Below are positions 1 to 8,368 of a stretch of 11,746 bases of DNA, one piece after another. The stretch is from Echinostoma caproni. Its lineage: Eukaryota > Platyhelminthes > Trematoda > Plagiorchiida > Echinostomatidae. The notes below the pieces were generated by a model. The model saw nothing but the letters and a program-made list of their open reading frames with translations. It did no database searches and was not told the DNA's origin. How positions within the stretch are numbered: the stretch's first letter is position 1; every line of letters starts with the position of its first letter. A program made the translations under genes and the position numbers. The stretch lies in NCBI GenBank assembly GCA_900618425.1, contig UZAN01047099.1, positions 1-11,746 of the forward strand, written 5' to 3'.

Positions 1-99
1 ACAGACATCGGTCCAGGCTGGAAGAAACAACGAGGTGGGCAGACCATGACGTGGCGCAGAGGGTTGAAGAGATTGTGCTCGGATCTGGCTTCCGAATGA
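1..99 (+). pseudogene. C-terminal remnant of a non-LTR retrotransposon ORF (endonuclease/RT polyprotein)
   Basis: The first plus-strand frame is open from the window edge for 32 codons, then stops at TGA (97-99). The peptide includes GWKKQRGGQTMTWRRGLKRL. From family knowledge, polyproteins of trematode non-LTR retrotransposons end with a stretch of the type W-K-K-x-R-G-G-Q-x-x-T-W-x-x-x-(M/L)-K, followed in intact copies by a segment like RLPGWGPRD. Here the segment after the match is missing and the frame breaks soon after, so this looks like a degenerate copy. It lies antisense to the KCC gene in its intron. Only the end is visible and the rest lies outside the window. The overlapping ATG-started frame at 51-233 is in another register and is probably meaningless. 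The assignment rests on one short motif. Confidence 0.5.
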
Positions 100-1160
100 A
101 TGAATACATTGAAAGACAAACAGCAATTCAATTAGTTGAAGCTTCGCAATCAACAGAGAACGAAGACTACCTTCGGAAATCAGCAGCATTTTGTTTCTGT
201 ACCGTAGTTTATTTGATTTTCACACACGTCTGAATTGAAGCTGTGTCAAGCAAATCACGATACAATAATCCTTATAAAGGGGAAAAGGTCTATGATTTGC
301 TCGTGGGCGCGATATCGCTAGGTTGCCCAGGCAAAAGCAAGTAAATTTTCTTAGGAAATTAGCAATCGGAGCCTTCGTCTAACGAAAGCCTGACCCGCAG
401 GGCAGCGGGGCGGTGTGTGAAAACCGTAGTTACCGCAGATGTAGCAAAGTATATCATTAGATCTAAACTGTTTGTTCCATTTGAAATGATAGGTTCCATA
501 ATCTAATTCATTCGTTTCTTCTCTGTCCCTTTATCACAAACCTACGCTCATAATTTATAACAAGCGCATAATTAAGTTAGCTGAAAGAGCCCAGTTTTTA
601 AATAATGTCCACCATGGTATGGTATCAACCATAAAACCTCATTTTTCCAAGTGCTAAATGTGTGCTACACGTTTTGTGTCATCTCCAAAAAAAGAGAAGA
701 AACAACCATTTTGTGATCGGCTTCAAGACCCAGTGGATGCACGCTACGGGTTAATCCTGTCGGAATGCAGTAGCGACACCTCATTGTCAGAGTCAATCAG
801 TGGTCAGTGGTACATGAACTCTGCGTGAGCAATGAACTTTCATTCGAAAATATAACAATACTCCATAAGCATTTATTTGTAGACATCTTAAGGGTTAGTA
901 AACATGGGAGCATTGATGAAATAGTTGCCCCATCACCCCGTAGAGCATAGAATTTACCAAAACAATACATTCATCGCAAATCCTCTTTTCTTTCCACAAA
1001 GTCCCACCGATTATCAAATATCTCTGATTGTTAACGATCCGCTCAATGTGAGCAAAGAAAATAATGGTTACATTTTAAACTACAGACCACCTCTACCATC
1101 TGCCCACAGTCGTCCCGCACGAGTCAATACGAATGCGGGCAGGAGATTATTGAACGTGAC

Positions 1161-1162
<2 letters not shown>

Positions 1163-1214
<52 letters not shown>
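1163..1214. repeat. (CA)26 microsatellite, reads (UG)26 in the KCC pre-mRNA
   Basis: Perfect dinucleotide tract of 52 bases. On the transcribed (minus) sense it is a UG tract starting 19 bases into the intron after the KCC exon ending at 1233. Alternating purine-pyrimidine sequence of this length is also prone to left-handed (Z) conformation. The length is probably polymorphic and may be imprecise in the assembly. Confidence 0.98.
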
Positions 1215-1215
<1 letters not shown>

Positions 1216-1232
1216 CGATCTAGGAGACTCAC

Positions 1233-1352
1233 CCGCGATATTCAATATATTTGTAGATTGCTCCGGCCAGAGCCCAAGCCACAATGGTATAATACCAACT
1301 GGAGATGAACATGAGCGCAATGCATAGGGACAAACCGATGAACGAGAGGAAC
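1233..1352 (-). CDS. kcc: K-Cl cotransporter (KCC) internal exon, last transmembrane helices
   Basis: This is the third KCC exon on the minus strand, 120 nt. The acceptor ends ccaattag and the donor is gtgagt. One base G completes Trp of THW from the previous exon. Then come 39 codons, then GG of a split Gly. The translation runs [39 protein letters not shown](G). Vertebrate KCCs carry LSFLG.SLCLALMFI.SWYY, then [12 protein letters not shown], so the match is almost residue for residue. NKCC/NCC relatives differ here, which supports the KCC branch. It encodes the last two membrane-spanning helices and the first residues of the cytoplasmic C-terminal domain. The family continues with a motif like AEKEWGDGI; no such exon was found between 1 and 1232, so it lies outside the window. 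A 52-base CA/TG tract begins 18 intronic bases past this exon's end. Confidence 0.95.
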
Positions 1353-2527
1353 CTAATTGGGGATAAGGAATAATAGCGAAACAAAAAAATAAACGGTGAG
1401 GTGCATATCAGGTAACTAAAAAAAATTAGCAATGGGTATGAGGCCAGTGAATTGAAAGCAACTTCGGCGACAAGCCAAATGGGCGAACAAGGCGATAGCA
1501 AACGAAAGGAAACTGGACATCAGAAATAGACAACAGCAATCACATGAGGGATTAGAATTGTCAGTCTGCGTGGGGTGGGACATATTCCCGTTTAATATGT
1601 GCACGTGAGACGAAGCAGCACACTGACCGAATTCAAACAAAAGCTTTGGAAATATTAGAAAACCAGAATAAATGAGAAGTGTGTGGCAGTGGATCACAGA
1701 AAGCAATATACATACACGGATCGATTGCATTTAATTTACATATGAATTTCTGCTCGTCTGATGCGTACAAAAAATGAATAAGGGATAAAAATTGTATCCT
1801 TTTATGGTTGAAAGACGAACTGCAAATACTTGCAAGCTGACCCACGCATGCAAGGACACACACACAACCTCCGCTGTGAACAAACAGGTAAGTCCGAATG
1901 AAATCTAGATCCATTTCCGGATTCAAGTCGATGAACTTCCAGTAGCACGAAAAAGTAGGCTCAACGATTTTAACAAAGCAAAGTAGTAAATTTTCCCAAT
2001 CGAACTTAGAGTTTCAAAACAGTATAAAATAATGTAACACATAGTTTGACAGTGATGACGCTGCCAAGAAGTAAGGCTGAGCTAGTCAGGTACACAGTTC
2101 GCTATTTGAAATCGTTGATTATTCCTCAACAGCGGTGATTATTTTTTTACGACCATATTTTACCGACAGCTTAGCACAGATCTGAAGAGTTTGATTCATT
2201 CGCCTTCTTCGAGAAGCCTCATAGATTAGAGGAAACAGGACAATGAGCGATTATTTGATTAGTGGCGGGTCACATTCTCCATGTCGCAGTACCGTCGTCG
2301 GACAATTGTGACGTTTTCGCAGGAAGGATGCTTATCAAACGGAAGATCACCACACCCTAAGGCAATAGCGTTACCCATTCAGTGCTGGATGCTAATTTAA
2401 TGACCGTTAGTATGTCTGAGACGTCGGTAGCGTGGCACTCGACGAGTAATGTCTGATAACTTCGATTACAACTAGATTTCAACTACACTCTAAGTGTGAT
2501 CGAGGTTAATATCCAAGCAAGTAATTG

Positions 2528-2550
2528 AAGACAGATGCATGTTCTGTCTT
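2528..2550. repeat. Inverted repeat, 8-bp arms
   Basis: AAGACAGA (2528-2535) and TCTGTCTT (2543-2550) are perfect reverse complements around a 7-base loop. No associated element or terminator logic is visible, so function is unknown and it may be chance. Confidence 0.6.
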
Positions 2551-2837
2551 GTCTCATTCATATGCGCACATGATCACATTTAGACCTTTTTAGCCTCCGG
2601 TAGCACAAAACAAACGTTTTCTAGTCATCAGAACAATGCTATTGCGGTGAGAAGTTGTAAGGAAGAAATCGTGAGTGAGCGCGAGAAAAGGAACAAACAA
2701 AACTGTCGGATTGTAAACAGTTAAAAATGTACAAATCGGTATTCTCGGTGCCAACCAACCGCGAAAACAATAAAAGTTGTTCACATCGCGACCGTCACGC
2801 TTCGCTATTAGATTAGACAAGCCAATCACTCCCACCA

Positions 2838-2864
2838 ATGCACACACACACGCATGCGCGTACA
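2838..2864. repeat. Alternating purine-pyrimidine tract (CA/GC mixed)
   Basis: 27 bases of strict purine-pyrimidine alternation: a short CA run, then gcatgcgcgtac. It resembles the tracts at 1163-1214 and 9043-9073 and is Z-DNA-prone by composition. Confidence 0.7.
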
Positions 2865-3940
2865 AGGGTGGGTATTCAATCACTATCAATAGGGTAAAAG
2901 CCCTAAAAGTGGTCTATGGGGCACTAGAGAATGCAGCGAAAACGATGATTAAGCATCTCATCAATTGGAGATAACAGCACGGGAAGAATGCTGATGTGCG
3001 TATCACCAATATTGAAACAATTAGCACACACCGGTTCCTTTTATTTTTCCAGGGTTGTTCCAAGCACAAGTGGAAAACCAATTAAACGCGGACCGGCTGC
3101 ACTGATGCCAGGACATGCTAACCAACTTATGTATTAATATATGTATAAATATGAGGCGATTCTCCCCAATCGGTGAGCGTTCACTTGACGCGTTAAAGAG
3201 TAAAAGAAAAATACTGCGCATTCAAACCGTTCTGTGTGCGCGCACGAAAAAACACTGAAATAGTTTTCTCGTTTGAGGTAGTCAACAGGTACGAGTTAGC
3301 CACTTGGGTGTAACAAGGTGCATAATATTTTTCGACTGTCAATTTGGTGAAAGCGGGGTTTTTGTGTCCACTGCCTACCGAAATGCGGGATTTTATTCAA
3401 CAGAAGTGACTAGATGCATTTGAGCAGTGATTCTGTACACAGAATGCCGTAGTGGCCAATAGTTGTCAACCAATGCCTGTGAGAAGAACAAACACGCCAT
3501 TGTTCCGTGGTCACAATCCGTAGAGGAACCGAACTTGATATCGAGACAACGTTTGTTTTTGGTATTGATACTCAGGTTCTGAAAAATGGATGGGTGTTCT
3601 AAGGAAGTAGCAACTAACCGATGCACCAGAGCTGATGAAGAATCGTCGACTTGGCTATCCGGGGTTCCCTGGTCTCATTTTCTAAGTACCAAGCAGCCGG
3701 TATAATTGAAAAGGTACTGTATTTGGACAGCAAGAAGCGGACGAGAATAGAATAAGATTTACTTAAAACGCTACTTAGACCTTATAGGTTAGATTATAAC
3801 TATGTTATCCAGTCAAACGCATTGAATAACCGTTAAGGATACTTAAAGCTTGACCCCCGTAAGTTTCGATTGTTCGTCGATCGTTTCTCCAAAAACCTTC
3901 ACCTTCTCGCGCGATTCAGGATGGATTAACATTATTGTTT

Positions 3941-4121
3941 TGGCGGTCGTGGCCCAGTGGTAACGTCACCAAATTATCACCCCGGGGAACGTGTTCGAAT
4001 CCCGCCACCGTCTGACTTTCCCCGTTGTGTGTTGGATGACAGCTCTCTGGTTGACTGCTTCCCCCTTCCTGAAAATCGTATCATTTGTGTATTCAATAAA
4101 AGGAAGTAAAAATATAAAAAA
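3941..4121 (+). mobile_element. tRNA-derived SINE-like element
   Basis: A tRNA-like head with internal RNA polymerase III promoter boxes. TGGCCCAGTGG (3950-3960) fits the A box consensus TRGYNNARYGG, and TGTTCGAATCC (3992-4002) fits the B box GGTTCGANTCC. The spacing of about 31 bases is within tRNA range. The 5' GGCGGT can pair with ACCGTC (4007-4012) as a degenerate acceptor stem with one G-U pair. There is no convincing anticodon arm, so it is not a functional tRNA. It is followed by an unrelated body of about 80 bases, then AATAAA (4095-4100) and an A-rich tail ending near 4121. A pol III head, body and A-rich tail make the layout of a SINE. It sits in a KCC intron, antisense to the gene. 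I saw no target-site duplication, so boundaries are approximate. Confidence 0.65.
3950..4002 (+). promoter_or_regulatory. Internal pol III promoter (A box and B box) of the SINE-like unit
   Basis: A box at 3950-3960 (TGGCCCAGTGG) and B box at 3992-4002 (TGTTCGAATCC). The B box deviates from GGTTCGAATCC only at its first base. Whether it is still transcribed cannot be seen from sequence. Confidence 0.6.
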
Positions 4122-4272
4122 GCATGTGATTTACCAAGTAAAAGGCAATCTAATCACTAAGGAGCTTTAAAAGCAATCACAACAATTATTATCATTTGCA
4201 AAACAGAGTGCAGGCACCTCAGTTGCTGTGGTCTGAGCATGGCGAGTGGATACGGGAGAGGAGTAATCTTAC

Positions 4273-4371
4273 CAATGCGTGAAGCGGAATCGTGGTCGCC
4301 AGCTCGGTTCGCGCAGAAAACCGTTCAGCATGGTGGCCAAATTGACAAATCCGTAGCACATGAGGAAGAAC
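4273..4371 (-). CDS. kcc: K-Cl cotransporter (KCC) internal exon, [12 protein letters not shown] segment
   Basis: This is the next KCC exon on the minus strand, 99 nt, and it is too short and too hidden to appear as an ATG-started open frame. The acceptor is a strong pyrimidine run ending ccttctcag and the donor is gtaaga. The first base G completes the Met split at the end of the 7199-7373 exon. Then come 32 codons, then TG of a split Trp. The translation reads (M)[18 protein letters not shown] followed by [14 protein letters not shown](W). Vertebrate KCCs have FFLMCY.FVNLA, then LLRTPNWRPRFRYYHW, at identical spacing. It supplies a transmembrane helix and the short cytoplasmic loop with the family hallmark WRPRFR. 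Phase continuity on both sides makes the assignment firm. The overlapping open frames at 4219-4434 (minus) and 4239-4457 (plus) are in other frames and are spurious. Confidence 0.94.
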
Positions 4372-4799
4372 CTGAGAAGGGGGAATGGAACAAATTTCCG
4401 CATGTGCGGCGTTCTGAATGCCCGCTACACCCACAGCTTATTCAACAGATGGATTAAAAACTGTCATCAAAAGTCCAATGATAGGATTGGGGCAAATTGT
4501 TGCTGAAATTGCTTAAATCAAAACCTTCAAAAGTAGTTTATCTCACAGATAACAAAATTAACATTCCAAATTGAGCTAATGATCCGAACTGCAATCAAGT
4601 AAGATAAGTAAGGTCGATCAACTCATATAAGGACCGTTTATAGTGCCAATTTTGTGAACTTTTCAGGCACAAAAGTATGTATAAAACCGCATCCGAAAAA
4701 ATTAATTTTTAGGATGATGCCTGATAGTGTTGTGTCTGATTGTCGATCAAAGAGATAACTTCTTAGTATTTATTTGATGCTGAACTTCCGAGGTCATGA

Positions 4800-5120
4800 A
4801 TAACCGCAAAGTCAGATTCGTACAACTGCTCCCTAGCAGCCTCAAATTCGGTGATCGCACATCTGTTTTATGTGCTCCAAACAGAAGAGGATATACTTGC
4901 ATTCGGTCTCAATGGGGATGTCTTGGTAATGAGATGGAAAACTGCGCGCGCGCAAAGTTGAAATCTCGAACTTGTTGGACGCGTGCCGGCTAGACAGCAC
5001 AACAAAGAACTGAGGAGTACCAGCGTGCATTCAACTAATGCACCTGATGTACCGTGTCTGTATGCCAACAATCAACTTCTGCATCAAACTCCAGATACTG
5101 CACTCTTATCTCACAGTTGA
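4800..5120 (+). pseudogene. Decayed open reading frame of unknown origin
   Basis: One plus-strand frame is open from 4800 to TGA at 5118-5120, with a single in-frame TGA at 4959-4961, giving about 106 codons. It begins after a TGA at 4797-4799. Peptide stretches include VLQTEEDILAFGLNGDVLVM before the internal stop and STNAPDVPCLYANNQLLHQT after it. The composition is more protein-like than the neighbouring chance frames, and overlapping shorter frames at 4796-4993 (plus) and 4842-5071 (minus) also exist. I do not recognise the protein. A degenerate retroelement frame is the most plausible reading in this setting, but a chance frame is not excluded. It contains a palindromic TGCGCGCGCGCA at 4943-4954. 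Confidence 0.3.
4943..4954. repeat. Palindromic GC-alternating tract
   Basis: TGCGCGCGCGCA is a perfect 12-base palindrome and is strictly alternating purine-pyrimidine. Such CpG-rich runs stand out in this AT-rich sequence. They hint that CpG is not strongly depleted here. Confidence 0.8.
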
Positions 5121-5939
5121 CTTCCACAGCACAAAATGGTTGATGTTTCCTCAATTAAGCGCCTATCTTTGTTGACGGCTAACTGGGAAGACCCCTAGAT
5201 AGGCCTGAAGAGGTAAAAATACACAAAACAATAAAGTGGGCTCTAAATAGTGAAAAATTTCCAATCTGAAAGTTTTGGGCAACATACTATGTACGAGAAA
5301 TCAGTGAAAATAGTAGTCTACTCTGAATCTTTTGCATTTTTCGACAGAAGTTGAAATTACTCCAAACTTTTTTAGTAACACTAATGAGGAAAATGTTTTA
5401 AATTGGAGTTAGCCAAGAGGGGTCACGGAGTTATTATAAGTGTCATCATATACATCAACAACATTTTGACACGAGAAGTAGTTAGTGGAATTTACTAAAA
5501 TCAAATGGGCAGGATAGAAGTTGGGGCAAGTAGTGATGGAGAAAGAAATTTAGAAACGACCAAACTGTGAGACAGAAAGTCGCAGTTGCTAACAGGGAAT
5601 TGGACCGAAAACTACGTTCCCGCTTTTAACGGCAGGCATAACACGCATTGAAAACACCGGTGATTTATTTCATCTGTGCCAAAATTTCTGTATACATTCT
5701 GTTCCCGATATCTTAATCGATAAATTAAAAGTTAATAGGTCACAAGACTTAAAATCTCTTGGATGTTTCCCGTCTGCTGACCTAAAATGGTCCTATCACG
5801 CAGAACGAACATTTCTTAAAGTCAGAAAGTGGACCTTTTATATTTCACGCCTTCAACATTTGAGGGTGCCATTGTACATCATTTCTAAATTTATTTTCGC
5901 GTACGTTTTATCCCATTGAATCTACTGCTCTCCCATTAT

Positions 5940-6458
5940 CTTTCCCGTGCTACTGTCTAATTGGACGCTCTCTGAAAAGCATCTCTAGATATGGAGCTGT
6001 ATCTTATGAGGAGCTGGTTGGTTGATTCCACTATCAACCAACACCTTAAGGCAAGTGGCCGTTTGTGTGACTCTCTGTTGTCCGATGCATCATGTCCTTT
6101 ACACTCAACTCTATCTAGCTCCAGTTCAAATTCTGTCACCCGCAATAAATGTAAACCTTCATATATTCGTACCACTGCTTTTCCCAACTCCGTTTTACCT
6201 TACCTTTCACGTTTGTTGGTTTCTAGGGAACGAATATCAGACGAACTTATGCACAGTCTAATGTAAATTTTCACGCTGAAATTTTTTTATATTTTTTCAT
6301 GCGTTCTCGGAGTCCTATTCATTCTCGTCCAAGTAACTATTTGTCATATCTTTAAGCTCATTTTTAATAGCGCGTATACCAAAGTAAAAGTGATGACATT
6401 CTTTTCAATGAAAATTCTGTCCACATTGGATGAATAAAGTGTACTCTTGACTTGACTT
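5940..6458 (+). mobile_element. 3' end of a LINE-like (non-LTR) retrotransposon, 5'-truncated
   Basis: The 3' part of a plus-strand frame, open to the stop at 6264-6266, reads SSSSSNSVTRNK and then YIRTTAFPNSVLPYLSRL. From family knowledge, reverse transcriptase ORFs of CR1/Jockey-type elements end with a variable Ser-rich stretch and a block of the form R-T-x-x-(F/Y)-x-N-S-x-x-P. A 3' UTR of about 165 bases follows, with AATAAA at 6433-6438, and then a short tandem tail of CTTGA/TTGAC units (6444-6458). Simple-repeat 3' tails are typical of such LINEs. Upstream of about 5990 the same frame hits a TGA (5973-5975) and no continuous RT core is present, so this copy is 5'-truncated and mutated. 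The overlapping frames at 6022-6261 and 5957-6187 are shadows. The left boundary is approximate. Confidence 0.5.
6017..6042. repeat. Inverted repeat, 10-bp perfect arms
   Basis: GTTGGTTGAT (6017-6026) and ATCAACCAAC (6033-6042) are perfect complements around the six-base loop TCCACT. It lies within the LINE-like remnant. It could be a transcript hairpin, or an inverted duplication created during decay. Confidence 0.75.
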
Positions 6459-6966
6459 AACCGAATCGAAACGAATTCAACAAATATCCAAATCGAATAA
6501 TCTTTCACATTTTGATACATGTGTGTGTAACGTTTTCATCGCAAGGTTTTGCTATCCGAGGCTGAGATCGTTTGCAGTGCCAGTTCTGTGCCATCGTCGT
6601 CGAGGCACACTATACAATTATTTCGTCCGTGGTGGGACTCGTCAGGTGAGCATGCTTAATCAAATCTCAGGTTACGTCCAAGCCCCAAATCCCGGGGATT
6701 ATTCTCTCCATTCGTATGGTTTCTCTATTGAATTGATTTTAACAACAGTATCCACATTTAAAGCTGCGAATAGCAGTAGGCGGTGTTCACTGTACGTTCA
6801 CTTATCTCCTACATACAATCACGTCAAAGCCAGCTGTCGTCTTCGACAAGATAAATTGCTGATAGAATGAAGCACGCATACACATGGGAAACCCTGGTTT
6901 TGTCACATCCAGTTCTTTGGCTAATGTCGGTGGCATAGCAGAACAGAACATGGGCTTAACCATCGT

Positions 6967-6978
6967 GGGGGGGGGGGG
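6967..6978. repeat. G12 homopolymer
   Basis: Twelve consecutive G (C12 on the KCC-transcribed strand). Length in the assembly may be unreliable. Confidence 0.9.
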
Positions 6979-7198
6979 TAAGTACACCTAAAAAAGCATG
7001 AAAATCGAATAGCAAAACGACCGAATGTGGCCAAGGTTCGGTTCACCTAATAAATGGTTCTTTGTGGGAAAAATCAATTCATTTGCTTCAATAAAGCACA
7101 CGCAGAGACATGGAACTTCAGATCAAGTGCATCAAGTAACAGGTTTCAGACTTCGAGATAGTACATGCATCGCGCTCCTGAGATGACGAATAACTCAC

Positions 7199-7373
7199 AT
7201 GGTGACCAGAGGAGTGAGTGAATCAATCGAAGCGATAAGGATACCCACTTGGGAGATGCTGTAACTCAAAATCTGTGCCCTGAATGGTTCACCGCGTTTG
7301 GTGGTAACTTTGAACGGGTGAAGGAATGGAACCACATTGTCCTGGGCGATTGCTTGCAATAAACGAGGTGCGC
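7199..7373 (-). CDS. kcc: K-Cl cotransporter (KCC) internal exon, GAPRLLQAIA segment
   Basis: This is an internal exon of an SLC12-family K-Cl cotransporter, which carries K+ and Cl- together across the plasma membrane. Read on the minus strand it begins after a pyrimidine-rich acceptor ending cttttag and ends AT before the donor gtgagt. It is 175 nt: two bases finishing a Gly codon, 57 codons, then AT of a split Met. The translation starts GAPRLLQAIAQDNVVPFL and later has KRGEPFRAQIL and GILIASIDSLTPLVT. From family knowledge these match vertebrate KCCs (GAPRLLQAIA.D..VPFL, NGEP, GILIAS), and the loop around GEP keeps the same length. The segment covers the loop after a transmembrane helix and the next helix. 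The ATG-initiated open frame ending at 7195 overshoots both splice sites. The preceding exon should end in SL-T-G phase 1 and was not found. Whether this is orthologous to one vertebrate KCC (SLC12A4, 5, 6 or 7) cannot be told. Confidence 0.93.
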
Positions 7374-7888
7374 CTAAAAGGGAAACAAAACGGAACAAGA
7401 TGGGCACATTGTTATGGTCTGTTTACAACAATTGAAACGTTTCAATCACATAAGGGAACGTATAGACCGATGAGAAGGCTTTCGATATGGACGAAGGAAT
7501 TACCAAAATCATACCGATCATTTTGTTCCGTAAACGCATAAGTTTCAATTTCACATGCACACAAATACTAGGGGTTCATTTGAACACATTTGATCAGTTC
7601 AAGGGACAAACCATTACCGTTTTACAGAGCCAAAACAGTAGGAAAAACTTCACTCTGAAGGACAACTTGTGCGCCTAAATGGATAACTTCAAATTCGCCA
7701 TCGACAAATTTTCAGTTCTGCTTTAATATAGCAAGAAATTTTGAAGTATGAAGACCCCATAAGCATACATTTTTGGTAAACATCTTTGTCGAATGAATCA
7801 TGGAAAAAGCCCTCAGGATCTGCAGTCCAGTTATGGGATAACAACAATAACTGGTATTGCACCTGAGACGTCAAGAAAGCAGTTCACC

Positions 7889-7910
7889 ACCGCCAAATAA
7901 GGTTGGCGGT
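7889..7910. repeat. 8-bp perfect inverted repeat beside the B box
   Basis: ACCGCCAA (7889-7896) and TTGGCGGT (7903-7910) flank a 6-base loop. It sits immediately 3' of the B box in the minus-strand sense. Confidence 0.8.
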
Positions 7911-7985
7911 AGCCGGATTTGAACCTCAGACTTCAAGGCACTAACCAAGAACGGGGACAGCGGCCTCAGTAGCTTGTTCATCTGT
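7889..7985 (-). mobile_element. tRNA-related SINE-like fragment, minus strand
   Basis: Read on the minus strand, this stretch has GGTTCAAATCC, a very good pol III B box (on the plus strand, ggatttgaacc at about 7915-7925), preceded by a TTGGTTAGTGCC segment that resembles a D-arm/A box. The B box is followed by GGCTACCGCCAA, which is complementary to TTGGCGGT a few bases further on and forms a perfect 8-bp stem (7889-7896 with 7903-7910). The same TTGGCGGT word opens the plus-strand SINE-like unit at 3941. A to B spacing is shorter than in a real tRNA, so this is a degenerate repeat copy. The borders are approximate and no tail is clear. Confidence 0.45.
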
Positions 7986-8368
7986 ACGCTCGGAAATTTT
8001 ACAACCTACAAAACGTTCCTAGTCTGGTGAAAAATATGACAAAAAATGAACTGATAACATGAGAAATTCATTGAAAAATCCCTTGATTTTGCCTGTGAGC
8101 TTCGAAAGCGCAAAACTTAAAGCAGACTGTGAAAGAAAAGTAAACACATAAAGCGCATTTGCAAAGAAATGAACAAGAGAACACAATGGTCGCCCAATTG
8201 GAACTTTGGCAAACAAGCGAGAAAACCAAAACCTTTTAAACAAACAGCCATAGGATTCGCTCCTAATATTTCAATACCAACTGTCCGTCATCAAAAATGG
8301 TTACCAACAAGTACAGTATTCACTGTACCTTACTGATGTGATTTTCTGTTTTAAAAGAGTAACAACTC

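Larger units (their letters stand above)
1..1232 (-). other. Downstream KCC intron, incomplete (at least 1.2 kb)
   Basis: Sequence after the donor gtgagt (1227-1232 on the minus strand) that ends the 1233-1352 exon. The next KCC exon is not within it. It contains a CA microsatellite (1163-1214) and a retroelement remnant at the window edge (1-99, plus strand). Between about 100 and 1160 I see no gene; the open frame at 925-1308 is a chance frame that runs through the CA tract and over the KCC exon in antisense. Confidence 0.75.
1353..4272 (-). other. KCC intron (2920 bases)
   Basis: Complete intron between the KCC exons at 4273-4371 and 1233-1352, with donor gtaaga and acceptor ccaattag on the minus strand, phase 2. 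It holds a SINE-like unit near its 5' end (3941-4121, opposite orientation to the gene), an 8-bp-arm hairpin at 2528-2550 and a 27-base alternating purine-pyrimidine stretch at 2838-2864. Open frames inside it on either strand (for example around 1416-1926, 2590-2974 and 3393-3626) match no family I know and lack supporting structure. I see no further gene. Confidence 0.85.
4372..7198 (-). other. KCC intron (2827 bases)
   Basis: Complete intron between the KCC exons at 7199-7373 and 4273-4371, with donor gtgagt and acceptor ccttctcag on the minus strand, phase 2. It contains a decayed reading frame (4800-5120), the 3' part of a LINE-like element (about 5940-6458, antisense to the gene) and a run of twelve G at 6967-6978. 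The open frame at 6523-6870 (plus) encodes 115 residues with no recognisable motif and follows the LINE tail; I treat it as chance. Confidence 0.85.

Noticed and set aside
910..950. GGGGTGATGGGG on the minus strand as the next KCC exon (EWGDG motif)
   Set aside because: The flanking codons do not give the conserved AEKEWGDGI context in any frame, and no splice borders fit.
925..1308. 127-residue plus-strand open frame, the longest in the window
   Set aside because: It runs through the CA microsatellite (Thr-His repeat) and antisense over a proven KCC exon, and has no family resemblance.
2777..2974. Plus-strand open frame across the CA/GC tract at 2838-2864
   Set aside because: It is partly encoded by the repeat, with no start context or homology.
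3393..3626. 77-residue minus-strand open frame with Cys/His/aromatic residues
   Set aside because: It looked briefly like a domain fragment, but it has no ordered metal-binding or catalytic pattern and no splice context.
3625..3690. CTGATGA motif as a possible hammerhead ribozyme (known from schistosome SINE-like elements)
   Set aside because: The required GAAA and cleavage-site elements with pairing helices are not present around it.
3941..4012. A functional tRNA gene
   Set aside because: A and B boxes are present, but no proper anticodon arm or T-stem can be folded, so it is a tRNA-derived repeat.
6523..6870. 115-residue plus-strand open frame
   Set aside because: No recognisable motif, no splice or poly(A) support, and it lies in intron sequence after a LINE tail. 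Frames of this length occur by chance.
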